Assembly (NCBI RefSeq): GCF_023155275.1 | Contig: NZ_JALMUV010000021.1 | Location: forward strand, 1 to 64,000 | Length of the DNA: 64,000 nucleotides | Source of the DNA: Streptomyces rhizoryzae | GTDB taxonomy: Bacteria > Actinomycetota > Actinomycetes > Streptomycetales > Streptomycetaceae | Direction of reading: 5' to 3' | Made by a program: the position numbers and the translations under genes | The notes under the pieces: model-generated | Database searches by the model: none | Seen by the model: the letters and a program-made list of their open reading frames with translations, nothing else | Told to the model about the DNA's origin: nothing | Shown here: positions 28,349-36,712 of the stretch, piece after piece | Layout: every line of letters begins with the position of its first letter | How positions within the stretch are numbered: position 1 is the first letter of the stretch

Positions 28349-30109
28349 GTGGACGCGCAAGGCCGTGGGCAGGCGGACGACAACAACGTCGACCCCGCCG
28401 ATCAGTGGGTGTTCGACCCGAACACCGGCAACTACGAGCTGCGGGCCGCCCCGTCGGGCCGGCCCCCGGCCCGGCCCGACGACCGGCCGGCGCCCGGGAG
28501 ACGCGGTGCCGCGGGGGGCGCGGGCGACGGTGACACCGATACCCGTCCGCTGCCGGTGCAGCGGGGCCGCCGGAAGGGCGGCGACGAGGGTGACGGTGCC
28601 GCGGCGGGCGGCCGGGCGGCGCGCCGGGCCGCGGCGCGCGGCGGGTCCGGTGCGGCGGCGCGGGGTGCGGCGAGCCGCCGCAAGCCCAAGGCGCGGGCGT
28701 CGGGGAAGCGGAAGGCGCTGTACTGGACGGCGGGGGCGGTGGGTTTCGTGCTCGTCGCCGGCTGCGGGACGGCGTTCGTGATCTACCAGCAGCTGGACGG
28801 CAACATCAAGAAGGTCGATGTCGGCGAGGAGAACGCGGCGGTCACCGACGGCCCGGTGAATCTCCTGGTCATCGGCACCGATGCGCGGACCGGCAAGGGC
28901 GACAGCGGGTACGGCGACTCGGGCAGTGTCGGGCACGCGGACACCACGATCCTGATGCACATCTCCAAGGACCGGTCGAACGCGACGGCGCTGAGCATCC
29001 CGCGGGACCTGATCACCGACATCCCGGACTGCCCGACGAAGCAGCCGGACGGGTCGACGAAGGTGATCCCCGGTCAGCACCGGGTGCGGTTCAACACGAG
29101 TCTGGGGCAGGAGGGCCGGGATCCGGGCTGCACCTGGCGGACGGTGGAGAAGCTGACCGGGCTGAAGGTCAACCACTTCATGATGGCGGACTTCAACGCG
29201 GTGAAGGACCTGTCGAACGCGGTGGACGGCGTGGAGGTGTGCGCCGGGAAGGACATCAACGACCCGAAGTCGCACCTGCGGCTGTCGGCGGGCCGGCACG
29301 TGGTCAAGGGCGAGCAGGCGCTGGCGTTCGTGCGGACCCGGCATTCGGTGGGGACGGGCAGTGATCTGAGCCGGATCCAGTTGCAGCAGCAGTTCGTGGG
29401 GTCGCTGATCCGGAAGCTGAAGTCGAGTGCGTTCAGCAGTCCGGGGAAGCTGCTGGACGTCGCGCAGGCGGCGACGAAGGCGCTGACGGTGGACACCGGG
29501 ATCGGGACCGCGTCGAAGCTGCTGGACTTCGGGACCGACCTGAAGCGGGTCGACCTCAACAAGATCACGTTTGCTACGGTTCCGGTGCTGGACAACCCGC
29601 AGGACAAGGCGACCGTGGTCCTGGACACGGCGAAGGCCGAGCCGCTGTTCCGGATGGTGCAGCAGGACCACGCGCTGGCGAAGGGTGCCGCCAAGGGGAA
29701 GGGCAAGGGTGCGGCGCCGGTGAAGAAGGCGCCGGCGGGGCTGGTGCGGGTCGATGTGACCAATGGCGGCGGGCCGTTCGGCGCGGCGCAGGAGACCGTG
29801 GACTGGTTGCAGAACTCCAAGGGGGCGCGGCTGTCGACCAATGCCGGCAACGCGCCGGAGAAGCTGTCGGCGACGCGGTTGGAGTACGCCCCGAACCAGG
29901 CGGACCAGGCGGCGACGCTGGCGGAGTGGATGGGGCTGCCGAAGAGCGCGCTGAAGCAGTCGGCGCAGGACGCCGGTCCGCGGGTGCCGATGAAGCTGGT
30001 GCTCGGCAAGGACTTCACCGCGCCGGGGACGCCGATCGAGGCGCCGACCGAAACCCCGGCGGGGGTCCAGCACGTCAATGCGGATGACAAGAACATCTGC
30101 GCGAAGTAG
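28349..30109 (+). CDS. LCP family protein 2 with LytR_C domain
   Basis: This 586-residue protein has a long basic cytoplasmic region (about 1-115) and a membrane helix (about 118-140). The LCP domain (about 165-390) contains NLLVIGTDARTG, HADTTILMHISKD, LSIPRDLITDIPDC and QALAFVRTRHSVGTGSD. A C-terminal LytR_C domain follows (about 465-560, starting VRVDVTNGGGPFGAAQETVD). GGAGG precedes the GTG start at about 9 nt. A TAGTGT -10-like box lies in the 246-bp upstream gap (near 28209), so it may have its own promoter. LCP 3 follows after 63 bp. Confidence 0.92.
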   Translation: MDAQGRGQADDNNVDPADQWVFDPNTGNYELRAAPSGRPPARPDDRPAPGRRGAAGGAGDGDTDTRPLPVQRGRRKGGDEGDGAAAGGRAARRAAARGGSGAAARGAASRRKPKARASGKRKALYWTAGAVGFVLVAGCGTAFVIYQQLDGNIKKVDVGEENAAVTDGPVNLLVIGTDARTGKGDSGYGDSGSVGHADTTILMHISKDRSNATALSIPRDLITDIPDCPTKQPDGSTKVIPGQHRVRFNTSLGQEGRDPGCTWRTVEKLTGLKVNHFMMADFNAVKDLSNAVDGVEVCAGKDINDPKSHLRLSAGRHVVKGEQALAFVRTRHSVGTGSDLSRIQLQQQFVGSLIRKLKSSAFSSPGKLLDVAQAATKALTVDTGIGTASKLLDFGTDLKRVDLNKITFATVPVLDNPQDKATVVLDTAKAEPLFRMVQQDHALAKGAAKGKGKGAAPVKKAPAGLVRVDVTNGGGPFGAAQETVDWLQNSKGARLSTNAGNAPEKLSATRLEYAPNQADQAATLAEWMGLPKSALKQSAQDAGPRVPMKLVLGKDFTAPGTPIEAPTETPAGVQHVNADDKNICAK

Positions 30110-30172
30110 TCCGGCCGCCCACCGTGCCGGGGCCACCGAGCGCACCGGAACGGACAACGGGGAGAGTGCCGA

Positions 30173-31933
30173 ATGCCGCAGAGCGGTGTGCGCGGGGAGG
30201 GGCAGCGGCGGGGGCGCCGGGCGAAACCGGAGCCGCTGGGCTGGGCGGACAGCGGCTTCCGCGACCAGGGCCTGCCGCCGGACGCGCCCGGCTGGGCCCC
30301 GGACGGGCCGGGCCCCGGCGCGTCCACCGGTCCGGCCGACGAGGCCGGCGGGGCGTCCGGCGGGTCGTCCGGCGGCGGTGCCTCCGAGGGCGGCCCGGAG
30401 GGGGCGGCCGCCGGGGAGCGGCCGCGCCGGAAGGGCCGGCGGGTGCTGCGCTGGACGGCGCTGGGGCTGGGTCTGCTGCTGGTGGCCGGGGCCGGCGGCG
30501 GGTTCCTCTACTACCAGCACCTGAACGCCAACCTCCGCAAGGAGGCCCTGGACCTGGGCCCGGGCGGGCTGAAGAAGCCGGAGCCGAACGCGTTCGGGCA
30601 GACCCCGTTGAACATCCTGCTGCTGGGGTCGGACGGCCGGAACAGCGAGAAGAACATCGAGCTGGGCGGGGCGCGCCAGGACGCCGACCGGAAGCCGCTG
30701 GCGGATGTGCAGATGCTGCTGCACGTCAGCGCGGACCGCAGCAACATGTCGGTGATCTCCATTCCGCGGGACACCCGGGTGCTGATACCGCAGTGCACCG
30801 ATCCCAAGGACGGGCGGGTCTACGCGGAGACCACCGCGCCCATCAACGAGTCGCTCCAGCACGGCGGTCCGGGCTGCACCGTCGCCACCTGGAAGGCGCT
30901 GACCGGCATCTACATCGACCACTTCATGATGGTCGACTTCGCCGGGGTGGTGAACATGGCCGATGCGGTCGGCGGGGTCCCGGTCTGCGTGGACCGGAAC
31001 GTGTACTCGCACGACAGCAAGGGCCACGGCAGCGGTCTGCGGCTGACCAAGGGCACCCATCCGGTCAAGGGCGTCCAGGCGCTCCAGTGGCTGCGCACCC
31101 GTTACGGCTTCGAGGACAACACCGACATCGGCCGGGCCAAGGCCCAGCACATGTATCTGAACTCGATGATCCGGCAGTTGAAGCAGGGCACCAAGCTGAC
31201 CGATCCGGTGCAGCTGCGGGACCTGGCGGAGGCGGCGACCAGCGCGCTGACCGTCGACGAGGACCTGGGGTCGGTCAAGCGCCTCTACGATCTGGGCGGC
31301 GATCTCCAACGGGTGCCGACCAAGCGCGTCACGATGGTGACCATGCCGTGGCAGTACGGGCCCGGTGAGCGGTACGTGGTGCCGAAGCCGGGGGAGGCGG
31401 AGGCCACGTTCGCGATGCTGCGGAACGACGTGGCGCTGGACGGGGAGGACGCCAAGGCGGGGAAGAAGAAGCCGGCGCCGGACCCGGAGCCGTCGACGCC
31501 GAAGGCGAAGCTGGGCGTGATCGTGCAGAACGGGACGGGGAGCGCGGACCGCGGCCCGGTGCGGGGCCGGGCGGGGCAGGTGTACGGGCGGCTGGTGGAG
31601 CTCGGGTACACCGGCGCGAGCCAGGATTCCCGGCTGGTCAGCCAGGCGGACACCACCCTGCTCTACCGGGACGCGGCGCAGCGGGGTGACGCGCTGGCGC
31701 TGGGCAAGGCGCTGGGGCTGCCGCGGGGGGCGGTGCGCCAGTCGTCGGCGGCGTCCGGGCTGCGGCTGGTGGTGGGCAACGACTGGCGGAGCGGTGCGGA
31801 TTACGCGGCGGCCGGCGGGGCGGGCGGTTCCGGTGGGGCGCCGGCGGACAAGGCTCCCAAGAGCGCGGATCCGCTGAACGCGGAGAAGGACTCGGGGGCG
31901 TGCATGACGGTCAATCCGCAGTACTCGTTCTGA
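30173..31933 (+). CDS. LCP family protein 3 with LytR_C domain
   Basis: This 586-residue protein has a cytoplasmic Gly/Pro-rich region, a membrane helix (about 98-118) and an LCP domain (about 145-400; LNILLLGSDGRNSE, ADVQMLLHVSADRSN, ISIPRDTRVLIPQC, LQWLRTRYGFEDNTDIG). A LytR_C domain follows near residues 440-540 (LGVIVQNGTGSADRG). The metal motif has ADVQ where LCP 2 has HADTT, a small difference in the active-site rim. GGGGAGAG precedes the ATG. It probably forms an operon with LCP 2. Confidence 0.92.
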   Translation: MPQSGVRGEGQRRGRRAKPEPLGWADSGFRDQGLPPDAPGWAPDGPGPGASTGPADEAGGASGGSSGGGASEGGPEGAAAGERPRRKGRRVLRWTALGLGLLLVAGAGGGFLYYQHLNANLRKEALDLGPGGLKKPEPNAFGQTPLNILLLGSDGRNSEKNIELGGARQDADRKPLADVQMLLHVSADRSNMSVISIPRDTRVLIPQCTDPKDGRVYAETTAPINESLQHGGPGCTVATWKALTGIYIDHFMMVDFAGVVNMADAVGGVPVCVDRNVYSHDSKGHGSGLRLTKGTHPVKGVQALQWLRTRYGFEDNTDIGRAKAQHMYLNSMIRQLKQGTKLTDPVQLRDLAEAATSALTVDEDLGSVKRLYDLGGDLQRVPTKRVTMVTMPWQYGPGERYVVPKPGEAEATFAMLRNDVALDGEDAKAGKKKPAPDPEPSTPKAKLGVIVQNGTGSADRGPVRGRAGQVYGRLVELGYTGASQDSRLVSQADTTLLYRDAAQRGDALALGKALGLPRGAVRQSSAASGLRLVVGNDWRSGADYAAAGGAGGSGGAPADKAPKSADPLNAEKDSGACMTVNPQYSF

Positions 31934-31946
31934 GTCGGCCGGCGGC

Positions 31947-31973
31947 GGGGTGCGCGCCCGGGGCGCGCACCCC
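31947..31973. terminator. Bidirectional terminator between convergent genes
   Basis: Perfect 12-bp inverted repeat GGGGTGCGCGCC / GGCGCGCACCCC with a 3-nt loop. It lies in the 46-bp gap between LCP 3 and the leftward glycosyltransferase gene. Confidence 0.75.
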
Positions 31974-31979
31974 GGGCGG

Positions 31980-33011
31980 TCAGTCGGTGGCCGGGGCGGC
32001 GGCGCGGACGGCGGGCCGGCGGCTGGCGATGACCTTCCTCGCCAGGGCGCGCGGGCTGGTGAGGAAGCCGAAGCCCCAGGACATGTGCATGGTGGCCAGG
32101 GCGAGCGGGATCTGGGCGCGGGCCTTGAGCGGGAGGCCCTTGCCGGCCGGCAGGGAGCCGACGGTGATCGCGGCGAGGTAGCCGGCCGGGACGACCAGGC
32201 CCCAGGGGGTGACGGCGGCGCCGACGACCAGGCCGGCGGCGATCGCGCAGACCGCGGTCGGCGGGGCGAGGTAGCGGAGGTTGATCGATCCGGAGTGGTA
32301 GCGGGCGACGACGTGCCGCCACTTGCCGTAGTCCTTGTACTGCTTGGCCAGGGCCCGGACGCTGGGGCGCGGCCGGTACTGGACCCGGAGTTCGGGGGAG
32401 AACCAGATCTGGCCGCCGGCCTCGCGGATGCGGAAGTTCAGTTCCCAGTCCTGGGCGCGGATGAACTCCTCGTTGTAGCCGCCCTGCTGTTCCAGGACCT
32501 CGCGGCGGAAGACGCCGAGGTAGACGGTTTCGGCGGGGCCGGCGGCGCCGCCGGTGTGGAAGGCGGCGTTGCCCACGCCGATCCGGGAGGTCATGGCGGC
32601 GGCCACCGCGTCCTCCCAGGCGTTCTCGCCCTCGGCGTGCATGATGCCGCCGACGTTGGCGGCGCCGGTCTCGTCGAGGAGGCGGACGGCGGTGGCGATG
32701 TAGTTCGGCGAGAGCATGCCGTGGCCGTCGACGCGGACGACGACGGGGTGCCGGGACGCCTTGATGGCGGCGTTCAGGGCGGCGGGGGTGCGGCCGGTGG
32801 GGTTGGGCACGGTGTGCACGCGGGGGTCCTCGCGGACCAGTTCCGCGGCGATCTCGTCGGTGCGGTCCGTGGAGGGGCCGAGGGCGATGACCACCTCCAT
32901 CTCGCCGGCGTACTCCTGCTCCAGGATGTGCCGGACCGCGTTGCGCAGGTGACGTTCCTCGTTGAGCACCGGCATGATCACGGAGACGGCCGGGAGCTGC
33001 TGCTGGGGCAT
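31980..33011 (-). CDS. Family 2 glycosyltransferase with C-terminal membrane helices
   Basis: This 343-residue protein has an N-terminal GT2 domain. Elements include VSVIMPVLNEERHLRNAV near residue 9, the DxD-type site VVRVDGHGML near 90 and the acceptor-site region IRAQDWELNFRIREAGG near 185. Two to three hydrophobic segments follow in the last 110 residues. The ATG at 33011 has GAGGAA just upstream. It faces the LCP genes and probably builds a glycopolymer or glycolipid that LCP proteins attach to the wall (inference from position). Confidence 0.88.
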   Translation of the reverse strand: MPQQQLPAVSVIMPVLNEERHLRNAVRHILEQEYAGEMEVVIALGPSTDRTDEIAAELVREDPRVHTVPNPTGRTPAALNAAIKASRHPVVVRVDGHGMLSPNYIATAVRLLDETGAANVGGIMHAEGENAWEDAVAAAMTSRIGVGNAAFHTGGAAGPAETVYLGVFRREVLEQQGGYNEEFIRAQDWELNFRIREAGGQIWFSPELRVQYRPRPSVRALAKQYKDYGKWRHVVARYHSGSINLRYLAPPTAVCAIAAGLVVGAAVTPWGLVVPAGYLAAITVGSLPAGKGLPLKARAQIPLALATMHMSWGFGFLTSPRALARKVIASRRPAVRAAAPATD

Positions 33012-33283
33012 GGTTCCTCGGGGGTACGGCCCGCCGGCACGCCGCCGTGGGGGCGGCTGCGCCCGCCGGGAGACTGCGGATTTCCGCCTCACGGTACCGC
33101 GAACGGGGGACGGGGTCGGACGGCAACCGGGTGGCCGCACACCATCTGCCCGGTGTGTGGCGTTTTGCAGCAGATCGTATCGGCTTACGGTGACCCGGTC
33201 CGCTCCGTACCGCACCGTTCCACGCCCGCGCGGGCCGCCCGTGCGGGTCCGCTCCCCGTCCCCGTCCACCGCGGAGGTGGCCC

Positions 33284-34753
33284 GTGACCGCGCCGTCCCC
33301 CTCCTCCCGCACCGTGCCGGGCCGGCGTCCCCGGCGGTCCCGGCGGCGTCCGCGCCGGCGCCCCCAGGGGCGGCGCTGGGGGCTGCGGATCAGCGCGGCG
33401 GCGGCCGTGCTGCTGCTGTCGGCGGGCGGGGTGGGGCACGCCATGGTCACCGGCGTGGAGACCGGGATCGGGCGGGTGGACGCGTTCCAGGGGATCAGCG
33501 ACCGGCCGGGCGGCGGCGCGGGCCTGACGTTCCTGGTGGTCGGCACCGACGGCCGGGACAAGCTCACCGACGAGGAGAAGCGGAAGTTCCACCTCGGCGG
33601 TGCGCCCTGCCACTGCACCGACACCCTGATGCTGGTGCACCTGTCCGCCGACCGGAGCCGCGCCAGCGTCGTCAGCCTGCCCCGCGACTCCTACGCCGAG
33701 GTGCCCGCCCACCAGGACGCCGACGGCCGGCGCCACCCCCGGCACGCGCTGAAGCTGAACGCCGCCTACGCCGAGGGCGGCCCCAACCTGACCGTGCGGA
33801 CCGTCGAGCACATGACGGGCGTGCACATCGACCACTACCTGGAGGTCGACTTCACCAGCTTCATGCGGACCGTGGACGCGGTCGGCGGGGTGGAGATCTG
33901 CACCGTGCGGCCGCTGCGGGACCGCTACTCGGGGCTGGACCTGCCGGCCGGGACGTCCCGGCTGGGCGGCGGCCAGGCGCTCCAGTACGTCCGCTCGCGG
34001 CACGTCGACGCCTCCGCGGACCTGGGCCGGATGCAGCGCCAGCAACGCTTCCTGGCGGCGCTGGTGGACCGGATCACCTCGACCGGGGTGCTGATCAACC
34101 CGGTGCGGCTCCAGGAGGTCGCGGACGCGGTGCTGCGGTCGGTGCGGGCCGACGCCGGCTTCGGGGCGGCGGATCTGACGGATCTGGCGCAGGCGATGCG
34201 CGGTTTCGGGCCGGCGTCGTCGGAGTTCGCGTCGGTGCCGCTGCGCGGCGCGGCGGAGAACGTGCCGGGGCTGGGCTCGACGGTGCGCTGGGACCCGGTG
34301 GCGGCGCCGCAGCTGTTCCGGGCGCTGCGCGAGGACCGGCCGTTCGCGGCCCGCCCGGACCGCACCGGGCCGGCCGCCGCGGTGGTGGACGTGCCGCCCG
34401 GCCGCGTCCGGGTGCGGGTGGACAACGGCACCGGGCGGCCCGGGCTGGCCACGCGGGTCACCCGGGAGCTGCACGCCGCGGGTTTCGCCACCACCGGCGT
34501 GCCCGGGGACGCCGCCCAGGGCCCGGTGGCACGCACGGTGGTCTCCTACGACCCGCGCTGGGACCGTTCGGCGCGCTCGCTGGCCGCGGCGCTGCCCGGC
34601 GCGCAGCTGCGGCCGGCGCCGGGGCAGGGCCCGGAGATGCGGGTGACCGCGGGGGCGGACTTCCGGGCGGTGCGGCCGGTGCGGGCCGAGGAGCCGACGC
34701 CGGCGCCCGGCACCCTGGCGGCGATCACCGGTGACCAGGCGGTGTGCCGATGA
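33284..34753 (+). CDS. LCP family protein 4 with LytR_C domain
   Basis: This 489-residue protein has a very basic N terminus (about 35 residues), one membrane helix (about 38-60) and an LCP domain (about 80-330; LTFLVVGTDGRDKL, HCTDTLMLVHLSADRSR, VSLPRDSYAEVP, ALQYVRSRHVDASADLG). A LytR_C domain follows near 365-455 (VRVRVDNGTGRPGLATRVT). GGAGG lies 9 nt ahead of the GTG. The stop overlaps the next start by four bases (ATGA), so the small secreted protein downstream is made with it. Confidence 0.92.
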   Translation: MTAPSPSSRTVPGRRPRRSRRRPRRRPQGRRWGLRISAAAAVLLLSAGGVGHAMVTGVETGIGRVDAFQGISDRPGGGAGLTFLVVGTDGRDKLTDEEKRKFHLGGAPCHCTDTLMLVHLSADRSRASVVSLPRDSYAEVPAHQDADGRRHPRHALKLNAAYAEGGPNLTVRTVEHMTGVHIDHYLEVDFTSFMRTVDAVGGVEICTVRPLRDRYSGLDLPAGTSRLGGGQALQYVRSRHVDASADLGRMQRQQRFLAALVDRITSTGVLINPVRLQEVADAVLRSVRADAGFGAADLTDLAQAMRGFGPASSEFASVPLRGAAENVPGLGSTVRWDPVAAPQLFRALREDRPFAARPDRTGPAAAVVDVPPGRVRVRVDNGTGRPGLATRVTRELHAAGFATTGVPGDAAQGPVARTVVSYDPRWDRSARSLAAALPGAQLRPAPGQGPEMRVTAGADFRAVRPVRAEEPTPAPGTLAAITGDQAVCR

Positions 34754-35202
34754 CCGTGCCCGCTCCCCGCCGGATGGCCCCGGGGCCGTCGCCGGCCGGT
34801 CCGGACCGGCGCCGCCGGGCGGCCCGGGTGGCCGCGGCGGGGGCCGTGCTGGGGCTGCTGCTGGCCGCGGCGGCGGCCGCGCCGGCCGCCCCGGACGCGC
34901 CGACCGGCTGCGGCGACCTGCTGCACGGCCGGCTGTGCCTGCGCGGCCCGGTCGGCGCCACGGGCGTCTACACGGCCGTCTACCGGCGGGACGACCCGGC
35001 GCGCGGCGAGCTGACCGTCCGGCTGGGCTACCAGCGGAAGAACGCGCGGATCACGGCGTTCCCCGGCTGGTTCGGCACCGGGCGGACGCGGGGCGGCGCG
35101 GTGCGGCTGAGCGGCCGGGTGGAGATGCTGCCCGACGAGTGCATCCGGGGTGTCATGGAGCACGTCCGGACGGTGTTCGTGACCAAGTGGAGCTGCGGCT
35201 GA
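34750..35202 (+). CDS. Small secreted or membrane-anchored protein of unknown function
   Basis: This 150-residue protein is coupled to LCP 4 by an ATGA overlap. It has a basic start and then a hydrophobic Ala/Leu-rich segment (about residues 32-52), a signal peptide or anchor. The mature part of about 100 residues has four Cys (CGDLLHGRLC, then DECIRG and WSCG) that could form two disulfides outside the cell. I do not recognise the family. Coupling to an LCP protein suggests a role at the cell wall. Confidence 0.75.
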   Translation: MTVPAPRRMAPGPSPAGPDRRRRAARVAAAGAVLGLLLAAAAAAPAAPDAPTGCGDLLHGRLCLRGPVGATGVYTAVYRRDDPARGELTVRLGYQRKNARITAFPGWFGTGRTRGGAVRLSGRVEMLPDECIRGVMEHVRTVFVTKWSCG

Positions 35203-35242
35203 CGCCGGGCCGCCCGGTGTCCGGAAAAGGCGGAGGCGAACC

Positions 35243-35845
35243 ATGTGGCAGGTCGTCCTGGCCGTCACCCCGGCCACGGTGGCGCTGTTCCTGGCCGCGG
35301 TGCTGGGGCTGGCGCTGGGCCTGGCGGTGTGGTCGGTGCGGGCCGCCCGCCGGCGGACCCCGCGGACCGCGGCCCGGGTGCTGCTGGCGGGCTGGCTGGT
35401 GCTGATGCTGGTGGTGACGCTGGCGCCGGTGCAGCCGGTGGGGTCGGCCGACGCGACGTTCTGGTGGCGGCCCGGGGAGGGCCTGTTCGAGCTGGGCGCC
35501 CGGCTGGAGCCGGGGCAGGTGGCGCTGCTGGTGCGGCGGCAGGTCGCGGGGGCGGCGCTGTTCGTGCCGGTGCCGGTCCTGCTGCGGTTCGCCGCGCCGC
35601 GCTGGTCGGCGGCCGGCGCGTTCCTGCTGGGGGTGGGGCTGAGCGCCGCCATCGAGGCCGGGCAGCTGCTGATGCGGGCGGGCCGGGTCGCGGACATCGA
35701 CGACGTGCTGTGTGCGGCGGCCGGGACGGTGACCGGGGCAGCGCTGGCGCTGGCGGCGAAGCTGGCGGTGGCGGTGGTCCACCGGCGGGCGCTGCCGCGG
35801 CGTGCGGTGCGGGCCGCGCCGGCGCCGGCGCCCGAGGAGGCGTGA
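35243..35845 (+). CDS. VanZ family membrane protein
   Basis: This 200-residue protein has about five hydrophobic segments and the VanZ signature near residues 130-160 (LLGVGLSAAIEAGQLLMRAGRVADIDDVL). VanZ-like proteins lower sensitivity to some glycopeptides by an unknown mechanism and are widespread in Gram-positive bacteria. It starts 40 bp after the small secreted protein and probably closes the LCP 4 operon. It is convergent with the thioesterase gene. Confidence 0.88.
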   Translation: MWQVVLAVTPATVALFLAAVLGLALGLAVWSVRAARRRTPRTAARVLLAGWLVLMLVVTLAPVQPVGSADATFWWRPGEGLFELGARLEPGQVALLVRRQVAGAALFVPVPVLLRFAAPRWSAAGAFLLGVGLSAAIEAGQLLMRAGRVADIDDVLCAAAGTVTGAALALAAKLAVAVVHRRALPRRAVRAAPAPAPEEA

Positions 35846-35878
35846 GGCCCCGCCGGGCGGCCGGGGGCGGGCGGGGCG

Positions 35879-36430
35879 TCAGGCGTCGAGGCCCTCGGCG
35901 GCGCGGCGCTCGCGGAGTTCCTTGATGGCGCGGCGGCGGGCCAGCCGGTGCGTGCGGCGGATCTGGGCCTCCTGGTAGCGCCGCTTGTCGCGCTCGGTCT
36001 CGGGGATGACCGGGGGGACCGGGCGGGGCTTGCCGTGCTCGTCGACGGCGGCGAAGACGAGGTAGGCGGAGCCGACCTGCTGGGCGGGGGTGGATTCGTT
36101 CCAGCGCTCGGCCAGGACCCGGACGCCGACCTCCATGGAGGACCGGCCGGTCCAGTTGACCTGGGCCTTGACGTGGACGAGGTCGCCGACCCGGACCGGT
36201 TCCAGGAAGGCCATCTCGTCCATGGACGCCGTCACCGCGGGGCCGCCGGAGTGCCGGCCGGCGACCGCGCCCGCCGCGTCGTCGACCAGTTTCATGATCA
36301 CTCCGCCGTGCACGGTGCCGAGGAGGTTGGTGTCGGCCGCGGTCATGATGTGGGAGAGCGTGGTGCGGGAGACGGAGGTGGGCTTGCCCGCGAGGGCGTC
36401 CTCCGGGGTGTTGGTGACGAGGTCGGTCAT
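35879..36430 (-). CDS. Acyl-CoA thioesterase (hotdog fold)
   Basis: This 183-residue protein resembles the YciA/BACH type. It has the central hotdog helix segment LLGTVHGGVIMKLVDDAAG (about residues 37-55), with the Asp used for catalysis, and VRVGDLVHVKAQVNWTGRSS. It releases CoA from fatty acyl-CoA. The ATG at 36430 is chosen because the conserved domain begins shortly after it. The last 45 residues are Arg-rich and probably helical. It is divergent from LCP 5. Confidence 0.92.
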   Translation of the reverse strand: MTDLVTNTPEDALAGKPTSVSRTTLSHIMTAADTNLLGTVHGGVIMKLVDDAAGAVAGRHSGGPAVTASMDEMAFLEPVRVGDLVHVKAQVNWTGRSSMEVGVRVLAERWNESTPAQQVGSAYLVFAAVDEHGKPRPVPPVIPETERDKRRYQEAQIRRTHRLARRRAIKELRERRAAEGLDA

Positions 36431-36712
36431 GCAGACCAGCGTAAGCCGGTGCCGTACGGGACCGTACGGCACCGGGGCGGGTGCGGCCGCGGGGGTGTGA
36501 CGGGGGTCTCGGCGGGGGCGTGAGTTCCGTCTCGTCGGCCCCGCCGGAAAGCATCCGGAATGAAGGTTTCCGGAAGCCCCGTCGGAATCGTCGGCCCCTT
36601 CGCGGTATGGGGCGTTACCGCTCCCCCGCTTTGCATCAGCTCTGCAACAGCCCCGCCCCGATCCCGCACCCGCCCTATGGAGCGGTGCCCCGCGGCGTGC
36701 ACACTTCCCCCT

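Noticed and set aside
25685..31309. A 1874-codon leftward open frame
   Set aside because: It is antisense to TIGR03089 and three LCP genes, whose motifs are unmistakable. Long antisense frames are expected at this GC content.
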